Shown: positions 1-5,423, counted from the stretch's first letter. The stretch: DNA of 6,879 nt from Allosphingosinicella sp. (GCA_030146745.1 JASLBD010000399.1:1-6879), one strand, 5' to 3'. Made by a program: numbers and translations. Notes: generated from the sequence alone by a model not told the origin.

Positions 1-190
1 CGACCATTGCCCGACCTGCCGCGGCATCTGGCTCGACCCCGGCGCGCTCGATGGTCATCGCCGATCCTCGCGTGGGCAGTGCCCCGCACTGCCCAGCCAC
101 GTCCGAGGACGCGGCAGTCGCGAGGATCGGCGATGACCATCGAGCGCGCCGGGGTCGAGCCAGATGCCGCGGCAGGTCGGGCAATGGTCG
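1..190. repeat. Perfect 72-bp inverted repeat with structured 46-bp spacer
   Basis: Bases 1-72 are the exact reverse complement of 119-190, with no mismatch. The spacer 73-118 contains its own hairpin: TGGGCAGTGC at 73-82, loop CCC, and GCACTGCCCA at 86-95. A second, imperfect hairpin lies around 96-114. The left arm begins at the first base of the window, so the repeat may extend further left. Each arm encodes the same piece of a zinc-ribbon protein (second CxxC knuckle), so the two gene fragments point tail to tail. The absence of any difference between arms means a very recent duplication, ongoing gene conversion, or an amplification or assembly chimera. The sequence alone cannot separate these. 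Confidence 0.95.
2..136 (+). pseudogene. TFIIB-type zinc-ribbon gene fragment, 5' end off window
   Basis: Frame 2 opens directly into DHCPTCRGIWLDPGALD (bases 2-52). This is the second zinc knuckle and following motif of the zf-TFIIB family, closely matching residues 25-41 of the intact protein encoded at 2321-2650. After that the reading frame leaves the family, crosses the centre of the inverted repeat and stops at TGA 134-136, ending in REDRR. The usual Pro/Gln-rich linker and the basic tail are absent. Any first knuckle would lie left of the window. By the symmetry of the repeat this is the mirror copy of the minus-strand fragment at 55-249. It is called a pseudogene because the C-terminal half is replaced by unrelated sequence. 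Confidence 0.6.
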
Positions 191-249
191 ATCTCGGAGC
201 CCTGGCGCCCGCTGATCACGAGCGGGACGGCGCAATGGGGGCGGGACAT
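55..249 (-). pseudogene. Degenerate TFIIB-type zinc-ribbon paralogue
   Basis: Reading down from ATG 249-247, the frame gives 64 residues. About the first 37 align with the intact zinc-ribbon protein encoded at 2321-2650: MSRPHCAVPLVISGRQGSE, then IDHCPTCRGIWLDPGALD. The first knuckle reads SRPHC instead of TCPHC, so one of four zinc-binding cysteines has become Arg. After GALD similarity stops, and the frame ends inside the other arm of the inverted repeat with REDRR and TGA. The Pro/Gln linker and the KKSWLEEIFD-type end are missing. DNA similarity to the intact gene begins near the start codon (about 255) and fades near 139. It is probably a decayed partial duplicate. A shortened functional protein is less likely given the lost cysteine. 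Confidence 0.65.
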
Positions 250-384
250 GGGGCCGGACCGCTCATCCGTTCCTGGGTTGGAACCGCGGGTTGCACGGCA
301 AGACATGCCAACGATAAATATCCAAAACGGACATTTTTTCGGAGTCAATCCTCAGGAACTCGGTGATGTAATATTCGTTTTTTG

Positions 385-407
385 CTTGGGGAAATGTTGT
401 CCCCAAG
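385..407 (+). promoter_or_regulatory. Hairpin in the leader of the protease gene
   Basis: CTTGGGGA (385-392) and TCCCCAAG (400-407) form a perfect 8-bp stem around a 7-base loop, aatgttg. The stem ends 7 bases before the ribosome binding site GAGGTG (415-420) of the protease gene. It lies in a stretch markedly richer in A and T than its surroundings (about 305-400). It could be an operator for a dimeric regulator or an RNA hairpin affecting translation. It is not followed by a T-run, so it is not an intrinsic terminator. No convincing -35/-10 pair was found nearby. TAATAT at 369-374 is a weak -10 candidate with no good -35. Confidence 0.5.
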
Positions 408-426
408 TTGCGTAGAGGTGCGTAAA

Positions 427-1698
427 ATGAAACGGATTAGCATTTTCGCAGCCAAGGCTGCGTCTGTCGCCGCTTTGACTGTCGGCCTGGCGTCAATCGG
501 CGGAGCGGGTCACGCTCAGGAAGTCTCCCCCACCGACAATATTCCGGTCCAGACGGTCGAGGAGTCGATCGCGGTCGATGCCGAATGGTACATGCGCTCG
601 CAGGGAGTCGCCAAGGAGGAGGCGATGCGCCGACTCCGGATCCAGCGCGAGATGGGCGACGTCATCGACCGGATGCGGCGCCAGTACCAGGGAAGGCTCG
701 CCGGAATCGTCATCGACCATAAGCCCGACTACCGGCTGAGGGTCAGGCTGACCGGAAGCGAGGCCGTCGCCGCGCAAAGCGTGTCGCTGGGCGGTTCGAC
801 CTTGCCGATCGCGTTCGAAACCGGCGCACCGGCGACGGTCGACGCGCTCGTTGCGTCGATCCAGAGCAATCTCACGGCCCTCCAGACCCTGTTCCCGACG
901 CTCGACGGAATCGGCACGGACGAAAGCACAAGCCAGATCGTGCTCACCGTCTACGCCCCCGATGCGGTGACCGCGACGGCGGCCAAGGCGAAGGAATCGC
1001 AGGTGGCGGCGCTGCTCAAGCAGCCGTTCCGGATCGAGACCACGAACGTGATGGAAACGCTCATGGACGTTCGGGGCGGCGCCAGGTTTACCTCCTCGGG
1101 CGGCGCCCTTTGCACCACCGGCTTCGTCGTCAAGAACACCGCCGGCACGACCGGAGTCGCCACGGCGGCGCACTGCGAGGGCATGAACACCTATTACAAT
1201 CCGAACGGGACGACGATTCCGACAACCATCGTCGCAAGCTCGGAGACGCTCGACGCCGACCAGGACGTCGAGGTCCACACCAGCGGCTATGTCGAGCGGC
1301 CGCAATTCTATGCCGACACCACCGCCTCGGCGCGAACCCTGACCGGCCGCCGCTACAAGAGCAGCACCGGCTATGACGACAATGTCTGCCATCGCGGGGA
1401 GGTCACGAAATACAGCTGCGGCTATGTGAAGCAGACCAACTATACGCCGGTCGACCGGTACGGAACTCCGCTGAGATGCGGCGCCGTCGCGTGCGGGCCT
1501 TATTACGTCCGGGTCGAAGGTCCCGAGCTGGCATGCTATAACGGGGACAGCGGCGGCCCCGTCTTCGCTTCGACCGTCGCCTTCGGGCTGCTCAAGACGG
1601 GGGCGGCGTCGGGAACCGCGAAAGGCCAGTGCGCCCGTATGAGTTACATGTCGACCGACAGCCTGCCCACCGGATGGTCGCTCCTTTATGGGCCGTGA
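427..1698 (+). CDS. Secreted trypsin-like (S1 family) serine protease, pre-pro form
   Basis: The 423-residue product is a secreted endopeptidase of the chymotrypsin fold, close in layout to bacterial streptogrisin/alpha-lytic-type proteases. Residues 1-30 form a signal peptide (MKR, hydrophobic core, cut after AGHA). Residues about 31-215 look like a propeptide, with LAGIVIDHKPDYRLRVRLTG resembling the streptogrisin pro-region. The catalytic domain runs from about 217 to the end. The triad is His249 (TAAHC), probably Asp280 (DQDVEV; Asp276 and Asp278 are nearby) and Ser375 (NGDSGGP). Eight cysteines in the domain suggest disulfides, which fits an extracytoplasmic enzyme. ATG 427 was chosen because GAGGTG (415-420) sits 6 bases upstream and a clean signal peptide follows. 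An in-frame TTG at 382 would put 15 non-signal residues in front. The stop overlaps the start of the lipoprotein gene. There is no C-terminal anchor domain. The substrate is unknown. Confidence 0.92.
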   Translation: MKRISIFAAKAASVAALTVGLASIGGAGHAQEVSPTDNIPVQTVEESIAVDAEWYMRSQGVAKEEAMRRLRIQREMGDVIDRMRRQYQGRLAGIVIDHKPDYRLRVRLTGSEAVAAQSVSLGGSTLPIAFETGAPATVDALVASIQSNLTALQTLFPTLDGIGTDESTSQIVLTVYAPDAVTATAAKAKESQVAALLKQPFRIETTNVMETLMDVRGGARFTSSGGALCTTGFVVKNTAGTTGVATAAHCEGMNTYYNPNGTTIPTTIVASSETLDADQDVEVHTSGYVERPQFYADTTASARTLTGRRYKSSTGYDDNVCHRGEVTKYSCGYVKQTNYTPVDRYGTPLRCGAVACGPYYVRVEGPELACYNGDSGGPVFASTVAFGLLKTGAASGTAKGQCARMSYMSTDSLPTGWSLLYGP

Positions 1699-2149
1699 CC
1701 TGATCGCGCCCTGGGCGCTGCCGCTGGCGCTCGCGGCCTGCACGGAGCCCGCGCAGGACGTCGCCGCCAATCGGTCCCCGCCCTCCGTCGCCGCCGCTCC
1801 CGCGGTCGGAACGGAGGGCGGGGTCCGCCTCGCTCTGCTTGCGCCGGCCGACGAAGGGCCGCTCTCGGCGCTCGCGGGCAGGCTCGAGCTGGACGGGCGC
1901 TGCCTCTATTTGCGCCTCGTCGACGGCAGCCGGATCCTCCCCGCCTTCCAGATGGAGGACCTCGCCTGGAACCCCTCGTCCGGCGCCATGGAATGGCGCG
2001 GCCGGGCTTTCCGGCCCGGCGACCGGGTGCAGCTCGGCGGAGCGTTCGAGCGTGGCTCGTCGGCGGCGCTGCCCTGGCGTCAGGCTCCCGCCGCGGAGTG
2101 CGACGTCACTCCCCTGTTCGTCGCCTGGAACATCGCCCCCGCCGGCTGA
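1688..2149 (+). CDS. Small predicted lipoprotein of unknown function
   Basis: The frame encodes 153 residues and starts at an ATG inside the last codons of the protease gene (11-base overlap), which implies co-translation. The N-terminus, MGRDLIAPWALPLALAAC, ends in a lipobox (LAAC, Cys18), so the protein is probably lipid-anchored. The n-region is poor, however (a single Arg next to an Asp, plus two prolines), so the signal is not certain. A low-complexity Pro/Ala stretch (about 20-45) leads to a compact domain (about 46-150) with two further cysteines, in GRCLYL and AECDVTP, that could pair. No known family was recognised. There is no strong Shine-Dalgarno; GGATGG at 1672-1677 is weak. The tight link to a secreted protease suggests a helper, inhibitor or immunity-like partner, but that is inference from position only. 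Confidence 0.72.
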   Translation: MGRDLIAPWALPLALAACTEPAQDVAANRSPPSVAAAPAVGTEGGVRLALLAPADEGPLSALAGRLELDGRCLYLRLVDGSRILPAFQMEDLAWNPSSGAMEWRGRAFRPGDRVQLGGAFERGSSAALPWRQAPAAECDVTPLFVAWNIAPAG

Positions 2150-2320
2150 GCCCGGGGCGGATCGATTCGGCCGGGCGGACGCCAAGGTCCGAGCGATGAG
2201 CGGCGCCGAGGCGGCGGAAGAGGGACGAGCGATCGCCCCACATCCCAGTTCCGAGCGGGCGACGCGCTGGAGCCGGGAACGAGTTCAGGGCAACGGGGGG
2301 AAGGGCGCCGCTGGCCTCCG

Positions 2321-2650
2321 CTAGTCGAAAATCTCCTCGAGCCAGGATTTCTTGCGCTTGTGGTGGCGGTAGCGGGGGTCGTGGCCCTGGTGGCCGCGCT
2401 GGTCGAAGCGGGGGTCGTAGCCGCCCTGGGGCGGGTAGGGGGCCTGGGGGGCCATGGGCGACTGGGGCGGCATCGGGGGCTGGGGGGCCTGGGGCGCCAT
2501 GTCGGCGGAGGCGCGCTCGAGTATCTTGTCGAGCTCGCCGCGGTCGAGCCAGATGCCTCGGCAGGTCGGGCAATAGTCGATCTCGACGCCCTGTCGCTCG
2601 CTCATCACCAGCGGGACGGCGCAATGGGGGCAGGTCATGGGGCCGGGCAT
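2321..2650 (-). CDS. TFIIB-type zinc-ribbon protein (zf-TFIIB family)
   Basis: The 109-residue protein has an N-terminal zinc ribbon with Cys7/Cys10 (CPHC) and Cys27/Cys30 (CPTC), followed by RGIWLDRGEL, the hallmark of the zf-TFIIB family. Then come a Pro/Gln-rich flexible linker (about 52-75), a His/Arg/Asp-rich stretch and a basic end closing in KRKKSWLEEIFD. Despite the family name, bacterial members have no established transcription role. The protein is presumably cytoplasmic and zinc-binding, as no signal or membrane segment is seen. The start at 2650 is preferred over the Met four codons later because GGGAGAG lies 4 bases before it on the minus strand. The gene converges on the lipoprotein gene, with 171 bp between the two stop codons and no clear terminator there. 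It is the intact relative of the broken copies at the left edge. Confidence 0.88.
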   Translation of the reverse strand: MPGPMTCPHCAVPLVMSERQGVEIDYCPTCRGIWLDRGELDKILERASADMAPQAPQPPMPPQSPMAPQAPYPPQGGYDPRFDQRGHQGHDPRYRHHKRKKSWLEEIFD

Positions 2651-2684
2651 TTTTCTCTCCCTCGAAGGCGGATCGGTCGAGGGG

Positions 2685-2712
2685 GAGATAGGGTGTTGCC
2701 GGGGATTGGCAA
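2685..2712 (-). promoter_or_regulatory. Candidate promoter of the zinc-ribbon gene
   Basis: On the minus strand TTGCCA (2712-2707) and TATCTC (2690-2685) are separated by 16 bp. Transcription would start near 2678, leaving a leader of about 28 bases before ATG 2650. The -35 is good and the -10 poor, so this is a plausible guess and no more. Confidence 0.3.
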
Positions 2713-2816
2713 TGCGTTCCCTTCGACGCCGCCCGCGACTCGGGTTCGGCGTTGCGATTCGCCTGGCGGCGGGAAATGCCCCCGTTCGGGGCCGCGAAAA
2801 TTTTTCCGGAACGAGA

Positions 2817-2898
2817 AAAATAGGATTTGCTCCTCCGACTAGCGTTTCGCCCGCGCGGCGGAAATCCGCCGCGGATCGCGGCTGAAAATAGGATTTGC
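2817..2898 (+). repeat. 14-bp direct repeat AAAATAGGATTTGC, two copies
   Basis: The same 14 bases occur at 2817-2830 and 2885-2898, 68 bp apart, in the non-coding stretch ahead of the plus-strand promoter at 2917-2945. The motif is AT-rich in a GC-rich setting. The second copy ends 18 bases before the -35 box, a position where an activator could bind. No protein is known to recognise it as far as can be told from the sequence. Confidence 0.7.
2854..2873. repeat. GC-rich perfect hairpin between the direct repeats
   Basis: CGCGGCGGA (2854-2862) and TCCGCCGCG (2865-2873) are perfect complements around a 2-base centre (more likely an 8-bp stem with a 4-base loop). No T-run follows on either strand. 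It lies between the two AAAATAGGATTTGC copies. Role unknown: a protein-binding palindrome or a chance GC palindrome. Confidence 0.5.
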
Positions 2899-2916
2899 CG
2901 GAGCGGGTAGTTTGAC

Positions 2917-2945
2917 TTGACAGCGTCACGCTGCCATGGTACAAA
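2917..2945 (+). promoter_or_regulatory. Strong sigma70-type promoter ahead of the terminase leader
   Basis: TTGACA (2917-2922, perfect -35) and TACAAA (2940-2945, four of six matches to TATAAT) are separated by exactly 17 bp. A small inverted repeat, CAGCG-tca-CGCTG (2921-2933), sits between the boxes and could be an operator. The start of transcription is predicted near 2952. The overlapping TTGACTTGACA (2912-2922) offers a second -35 five bases upstream. Confidence 0.6.
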
Positions 2946-3014
2946 ACAGGAACGCTGGCGAATTGCGCCAAGGCTTCGGCGCCCGGCCGGCGTGTTTTTC
3001 AAAAGTAGAAAGAT

Positions 3015-3040
3015 GGATCCCGGATCAAGTCCGGGATGAC
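3015..3040. repeat. REP-like dispersed palindrome
   Basis: ATCCCGGA (3017-3024), loop tcaag, TCCGGGAT (3030-3037) is a perfect 8-bp stem flanked by GG and GAC. The same short palindrome is very common between genes in alphaproteobacteria, and its accidental translation gives the familiar HPGLDPGS and IPDQVRDD strings. It is recorded here as a repeat and not as part of a gene. Confidence 0.75.
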
Positions 3041-3077
3041 GCTTTGTGCGTGCGTGTGTGGGTGTGTGGGTGGCTGG

Positions 3078-3108
3078 AGCCGGTGCGGGGACGCGCCGGC
3101 TTTTTCTT
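3078..3108 (+). terminator. Intrinsic terminator just upstream of the terminase genes
   Basis: The stem AGCCGG-T-GCG pairs with CGC-G-CCGGCT (3078-3087 with 3092-3101; one T-G wobble inside) around a GGGA loop, and is followed by TTTTTCTTT (3101-3109). This has all the parts of a Rho-independent terminator. It ends 7 bases before the ribosome binding site of the terminase small-subunit gene. It would therefore stop transcripts from the promoter at 2917-2945 and any transcription arriving from the left. Confidence 0.75.
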
Positions 3109-3125
3109 TGTGCGTGGAGGGGATG

Positions 3126-3788
3126 ATGGAAGACGATGACGTGCTTCGACGGGCTCGGCATGATCGGGAAGAAGATCCGATCCTGACGGGGCGGAACGGG
3201 AAGGTGCAGCGGCGGCGGCGGGCGCGGCGCAAGCTGTTCGGGAAGACGGCCAAGGCGGCGTTCCTGGAGAGCTTCGCGTGCACGGCCAATGCGGCGGCTT
3301 CGGCGGAGGCGATCGGGTTTTCGGTGGGGGTGGTGTTCACCCACCGGCGGACGGATCCCGAGTTTCGGGAGCTTTACTGGGTGGCTCTGGAGCAGGCGGT
3401 GGGCAAGCTCGCGGCGCTTCGGATCCAGCATGAGATCGAGCGGTCGGAGGGCAATCTCGATCCGGCGCTGGCGGCGAAGATGGACGGACCCCCGGACGCC
3501 CGGCAGATCGCCGATCTCGTCAAGCTGATGGCGGCGCTCCGGGATCTGACCCGCAATCTGGCGGGCGGGGAGCGAGCGGGCGGGGGCGGCGCGCCGGCGC
3601 ATGCGGGGCTGGACGAGGTCTGCTCGGCGCTGGCGAAGCGGCTGAAGGCGTTTCCGCCTACGCCTTCGGCTGGCGCCTCGGCTTCGGCGGACGAGACCGC
3701 CCCGGGGGGCGCGGTTCCCTCACCCTCTCTCCCGGAGGGAGAGGGGGAAGGAGAGGGAGAATCGGGGGAGGGCGGCGATGAGCGTTGA
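3126..3788 (+). CDS. Terminase small-subunit-like protein (GTA or phage type)
   Basis: The 220-residue product has an acidic start, a strongly basic stretch (about residues 23-43, RRRRARRK) and a helix-turn-helix-like segment (about 44-75, FLESFACTANAAASAEAIGF...). HRRTDPEFRELYWVALEQA follows, the pattern seen in small terminase subunits that recognise DNA for packaging. A helical region follows. A low-complexity tail (about 176-220, rich in Pro, Ser, Gly and Glu) comes from repetitive DNA. ATG 3126 was chosen because GGAGG (3116-3120) is 5 bases upstream. ATG 3123 is also possible but too close to it. A longer frame from 3036 would cross the terminator and is not credible. The gene overlaps the large-subunit gene by 11 bases, the strongest support for its role. 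It could alternatively be a regulator with the same fold. Confidence 0.7.
   Translation: MEDDDVLRRARHDREEDPILTGRNGKVQRRRRARRKLFGKTAKAAFLESFACTANAAASAEAIGFSVGVVFTHRRTDPEFRELYWVALEQAVGKLAALRIQHEIERSEGNLDPALAAKMDGPPDARQIADLVKLMAALRDLTRNLAGGERAGGGGAPAHAGLDEVCSALAKRLKAFPPTPSAGASASADETAPGGAVPSPSLPEGEGEGEGESGEGGDER
3727..3743. repeat. Purine/pyrimidine palindrome inside the 3' end of the small-subunit gene
   Basis: CTCTCCC (3727-3733), loop gga, GGGAGAG (3737-3743) is a perfect 7-bp stem within a longer C/T-rich then G/A-rich block (about 3717-3773). Blocks of this kind, CCCTCTCCC...GGGAGAGGG, are common dispersed intergenic repeats in proteobacteria. Here it is translated, giving PSLPEGEGEGEGESGEGG, and its last G/A part also supplies the ribosome binding site of the next gene. 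Confidence 0.55.
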
Positions 3789-5097
3789 GCTTCAGGCGCG
3801 GGCGCTGCTCAGGACGGCCTGCGCGCTGCCGGAGGCCGAGCTGGCGCGGTTGCTGAAGGGGTTGCCCGGGCCGGTTCGGCGGGCGATCGACGAGGGATGG
3901 TGGGCCAAATGGCATGAGGGGCAGGTGCCCCGCGGCGACGATTGGGACGTGTGGCTGCTTCGCGGCGGGCGCGGGTTCGGCAAGACGCGGGCGGGGGCGG
4001 AATGGGTGTGGGCCCGGGCCCGGGAGCGGCCGGGGGCGTGCTTCGCCTTGGTCGGGGCCAATCTCGACGACGTCGTCAAGGTGATGGTCGAGGGGCCGGG
4101 CGGGCTCGCCGCCGCGGCCCGGAGCGGGGAGGAAGCGCGGTGGGTGGCGAGCCGGAAGCGGGTCGACTTCTCGAACGGGGCCCGGGCCTTCGCTTATTCG
4201 GCGGAGCGGCCGGAAAAATTGCGCGGGCCCGAGCATGACTTCGCCTGGTGCGACGAGCTCGGCAAATGGACTCATGGCGATACGACCTGGGACAATCTCA
4301 TGCTCGGGCTTCGGCGGGGCGAGCGGCCGCAAACGATCGTCACGACGACTCCGCGGACCGTCGCCCTGCTCCGGCGGATCCGGGAGCTTGCCGGCTTTTG
4401 CGAGACGCTCGGTCGGACCCTCGACAACCGGCATCTGGCCGACTCGGTCAAGGCCGGCGCCTATGCGGCCTATGGCGGAACCCGGCTCGGGCGGCAGGAG
4501 CTGGACGCGGAACTGTTCGAGGATGTCGAGGGGGCGCTGTGGACCCGGGACCTGATCGAGAAGTGCCGGATCGCGGCTTCGGGCGGGCGCTACCGGCGGG
4601 TCGTCGTCGGAGTCGATCCGCCGGTTTCGGCGGACGGGGACGCCTGCGGGATCGTCGTGTGCGCGCTTCGGGCGGACGGGAGCGCCGAGGTGGTCGCCGA
4701 CCACAGCGTCGGCGGGCTTTCGCCGGAAGGCTGGGCGCTCAAGGCCGCCGCCGCCGCCCAGGCCTGGCGCGCGCACCGGGTGGTGGCGGAGAAGAACAAC
4801 GGCGGACTGATGGTCGAGAGCGTGCTGAGGGCCGCCGACGTGGCGCTGCCGGTGAAGCTGGTCCATGCCGCGGACGGCAAGTCGGCGCGGGCGGAGCCGG
4901 TGGCGGCCCTGTTCGAAGCGGGGCGGGCGAAGCTGGCGGGCGTCTTCCCGGAGCTCGAGGACGAGATGTGCGGGCTGGTGCTGGGCGGCGGCTACGAGGG
5001 GAAGGGGAGCCCGGACCGGGCCGACGCGATGGTCTGGGCGATGACCGAGCTGATGCTGGGCGAGCGGCGGGCGGAGCCCGGGATCCGGAGTCTGTGA
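3778..5097 (+). CDS. GTA-type terminase large subunit (DNA packaging ATPase/nuclease)
   Basis: The 439-residue protein is the motor that pumps DNA into a capsid and cuts it. The N-terminal ATPase has Walker A GGRGFGKT (63-70), Walker B FAWCDE with Asp159/Glu160, and the coupling motif TTTPR (189-193). The C-terminal RNase H-like nuclease keeps its acidic residues: Asp280 (VGVDPP), Glu338 (VVAEKNNGG) and Asp416 (DRADAMVWA; Asp413 nearby). YGGTRLGRQELDAELFED (about 235-255) and the overall length match the large terminase of alphaproteobacterial gene transfer agents, so the protein appears intact and possibly active. ATG 3778 follows a GGGGGAGGG block by 5 bases and overlaps the small-subunit gene. 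What is odd is that no portal, protease or capsid gene follows. After the stop come 440 non-coding bases and a sugar transporter. A prophage origin is the alternative. Confidence 0.92.
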   Translation: MSVELQARALLRTACALPEAELARLLKGLPGPVRRAIDEGWWAKWHEGQVPRGDDWDVWLLRGGRGFGKTRAGAEWVWARARERPGACFALVGANLDDVVKVMVEGPGGLAAAARSGEEARWVASRKRVDFSNGARAFAYSAERPEKLRGPEHDFAWCDELGKWTHGDTTWDNLMLGLRRGERPQTIVTTTPRTVALLRRIRELAGFCETLGRTLDNRHLADSVKAGAYAAYGGTRLGRQELDAELFEDVEGALWTRDLIEKCRIAASGGRYRRVVVGVDPPVSADGDACGIVVCALRADGSAEVVADHSVGGLSPEGWALKAAAAAQAWRAHRVVAEKNNGGLMVESVLRAADVALPVKLVHAADGKSARAEPVAALFEAGRAKLAGVFPELEDEMCGLVLGGGYEGKGSPDRADAMVWAMTELMLGERRAEPGIRSL

Positions 5098-5423
5098 TCG
5101 GCTAACCTTTTCGCAAGGCTTCTTCGCCAGAAGGGACGCTTGGTACGCGACCGGGGGGGCGGGGGCGGCTTGCCGCTTCCGCCTTCTTCGCGCTTCGCGG
5201 GCCGCGCTTCTTTCGAGATTTGGTTGCGATCCGGGCATTTGCGTTACGGGGCCGCTTGCGGTTCGCGAACGAAAGCGGACTCAAAGCGGCGTGAAGCGGG
5301 AATGGCTTAACGCCCGCTAACCTCTTCGTTCAGCCCTTCCTCAACGCCTTTCCGGCATAAGCCTCACCTGCCGCCCGATGCAGGCCACGCAGAAGGCGGC
5401 CCCTCGAGTCGCGTATCCGAGGG
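5098..5423. other. Non-coding stretch after the terminase gene
   Basis: No supportable gene is seen; small open frames on the minus strand lack a good start and family signature. A 13-base direct repeat with one difference occurs at 5101-5113 (GCTAACCTTTTCG) and 5316-5328 (GCTAACCTCTTCG). The second copy is preceded by TTAAC at 5307-5311, giving a loose resemblance to a CtrA-type site. A CCCCTCG...CGAGGGG pairing (5400-5406 with 5418-5424) is possible. No stem followed by a T-run was found, so the end of the terminase transcript is unclear. Confidence 0.5.

Larger units (their letters stand above)
2952..3108 (+). ncRNA. Candidate untranslated leader or small RNA, about 155 nt
   Basis: This interval runs from the predicted start of the strong promoter to the intrinsic terminator at 3078-3108 and holds no convincing gene. 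Possible structures in order are TGGCG-aattg-CGCCA (2956-2970), which competes with GCGCC...GGCGC (2965-2982). Next is a short CGCC...GGCG hairpin (2980-2992), followed closely by TTTTT (2995-2999) and therefore weakly terminator-like. The REP-like palindrome (3017-3037), a GT-rich tract (about 3041-3072) and the terminator follow. If most transcripts stop at the terminator, the product is a small RNA. If some read through, it is a leader controlling the packaging genes. No known RNA family was recognised. Confidence 0.35.

Noticed and set aside
493..1770. A 425-codon minus-strand frame opposite the protease gene
   Set aside because: The opposite strand encodes a protease with signal peptide and full triad; this frame is Arg-rich with no recognisable domain.
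2135..2158. Possible bidirectional terminator GCCCC...GGGGC at the lipoprotein stop codon
   Set aside because: Only 5 bp of stem with a 14-base loop and no T-run on either strand.
2196..2324. A 42-residue open frame on the plus strand between the lipoprotein and zinc-ribbon genes
   Set aside because: No convincing ribosome site, low complexity, and it runs into the 3' end of the minus-strand zinc-ribbon gene.
3041..3072. GT-rich tract that might be a microsatellite or phase-variation repeat
   Set aside because: The units are irregular (GTGC, GTGT, GGGT), so slippage-driven switching is unlikely, and it lies outside any coding frame.
2936..3139. A 67-residue plus-strand open frame (MVQNRNAGEL...) inside the leader
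   Set aside because: It starts within the promoter -10 region, before the predicted transcription start, includes translated REP-like palindrome and terminator, and has no ribosome site.
2106..3602. A 498-codon open frame on the minus strand covering the zinc-ribbon gene, the leader region and most of terS
   Set aside because: It is in a different frame from the real zinc-ribbon gene, is rich in Arg and Pro with no family motif, and crosses the REP-like palindrome and terminator. It is a by-product of high GC content.
3658..5238. A 526-codon minus-strand frame opposite the terminase large-subunit gene
   Set aside because: The plus-strand frame carries complete ATPase and nuclease motifs; the minus frame is Pro/Arg-rich shadow sequence without any motif.
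5102..5284. A 60-residue basic open frame on the minus strand (MSPLSFANRKRP...)
   Set aside because: It needs a TTG start with no clear ribosome site, and its Lys/Arg content follows from local base composition; no family signature seen.
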